Part shown: positions 63,739 through 64,000 of the stretch, one piece after another
Numbering within the stretch: the first letter of the stretch is position 1
How the letters are laid out: each line of letters begins with the position of its first letter
Assembly (NCBI RefSeq): GCF_900002575.1
Contig: NZ_LN650648.1
Coordinates: forward strand, 868,001-932,000
Source of the DNA: Romboutsia hominis
Lineage (GTDB): Bacteria > Bacillota > Clostridia > Peptostreptococcales > Peptostreptococcaceae
Reading direction: 5' to 3'
DNA: 64,000 nucleotides
The notes under the pieces: generated by a model
The model's input: only the letters and a program-made list of their open reading frames with translations
Databases searched by the model: none
What the model was told of the DNA's origin: nothing
Program-made: the position numbers and the translations under genes

Positions 63739-64000
63739 ATGGAAAAAACAAAAGTAAGAAGAAAGCCAAAGTGGCTAAGAGTAAATTATGAACGTCAATC
63801 TATAAAAGAGATTGAAGTTATGATGGAACAGTTATCATTAAATACAGTATGTAAAGAAGCAAAATGCCCTAATTTAGGTGAATGCTATAAAAAAAGAACA
63901 GCTACATTTATGATAATGGGAAGTCAATGCACTAGAAATTGTAGGTTTTGTAATGTAACTAATGGTAAACCTCAAAATCTTGATATAAATGAACCAGAAA
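63739..64000 (+). CDS. lipA: Lipoyl synthase, N-terminal part
   Basis: The first 87 codons of a radical SAM enzyme that inserts two sulfurs into octanoyl groups to make lipoate. The auxiliary cluster motif C-x4-C-x5-C reads CKEAKCPNLGEC, and the radical SAM motif C-x3-C-x2-C reads CTRNCRFC. GGGGG precedes the ATG. The gene runs past the window end. Confidence 0.95.
   Translation, partial: MEKTKVRRKPKWLRVNYERQSIKEIEVMMEQLSLNTVCKEAKCPNLGECYKKRTATFMIMGSQCTRNCRFCNVTNGKPQNLDINEPE

Overview
The window is very AT-rich, with strong GGAGG-type ribosome binding sites, short intergenic gaps and many A/T-flanked intrinsic terminators. Gene content (sporulation-type promoters, a Spo0A-box motif, a collagen-like spore-surface type protein, fermentation and salvage genes, Na+/H+ and Na+/Ca2+ antiporters, no aerobic respiration genes) suggests an anaerobic spore-forming Clostridia member. 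By protein character it is probably a Peptostreptococcaceae relative (Paraclostridium, Paeniclostridium, Romboutsia or Terrisporobacter type). That placement is inference; no rRNA is present. I saw no tRNA, rRNA, CRISPR array, intact insertion sequence or prophage.

Region by region. 0-9.8 kb: a DEAD-box RNA helicase, then a TPP-riboswitch-controlled thiamine salvage operon (thiD-thiM-tenA-thiT-thiE), an orphan PAS histidine kinase, an NhaC-type antiporter and dprA. 9.8-16 kb: methionine gamma-lyase, a peptidoglycan/polysaccharide deacetylase, a NUDIX hydrolase, an NlpC/P60 protein with a Cys-Ser repeat, cysK-cysE and a GIY-YIG protein. 16-20.3 kb is a probable spore-surface island: a collagen-like protein, a repeat-rich acidic protein, and four tandem paralogous mini-genes for Cys-rich hydrophobic proteins. 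Each mini-gene has the same upstream block, with a TGTCGAA (0A-like) box 7 bp from an AC-N17-CATATTAT promoter. 20.3-31 kb: a YtrA-type GntR repressor followed by an eroded ABC ATPase, an AI-2E family exporter, small unknown proteins, a Sel1/TPR protein, a Na+/Ca2+ exchanger and CorA, an aldo/keto reductase and a nitronate monooxygenase-like enzyme with an apparent ATT start.

31-42.5 kb: a sigma-54 activator, then a good -24/-12 promoter driving a gamma-glutamyl-GABA hydrolase and an amino-acid permease; typA; an acetate/succinate-type transporter; a dead lipoprotein; a 2H phosphoesterase; and a three-gene pspA module. 42.6-49.5 kb: copA with a CsoR-like operator, a cold-shock protein, and a two-component system whose regulator is frameshifted in an A7 run. 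Immediately downstream is a probable small RNA with a C/U-rich anti-Shine-Dalgarno loop behind three 11-bp direct repeats. A probable queuine salvage pair follows (ECF S component plus radical SAM lyase). 49.6-64 kb: PTS IIA and IICB sugar uptake, a DUF4438 protein, L-lactate dehydrogenase, two small genes, an MFS transporter (also apparently ATT-started), a purine permease, a second orphan PAS kinase, a TauE/SafE protein, a TPR-GGDEF protein and the start of lipA.

The items most worth follow-up are the two-component/small-RNA locus, the tandem 0A-box spore mini-gene array, the two apparent ATT start codons, the sigma-54 locus and the queuine salvage pair.
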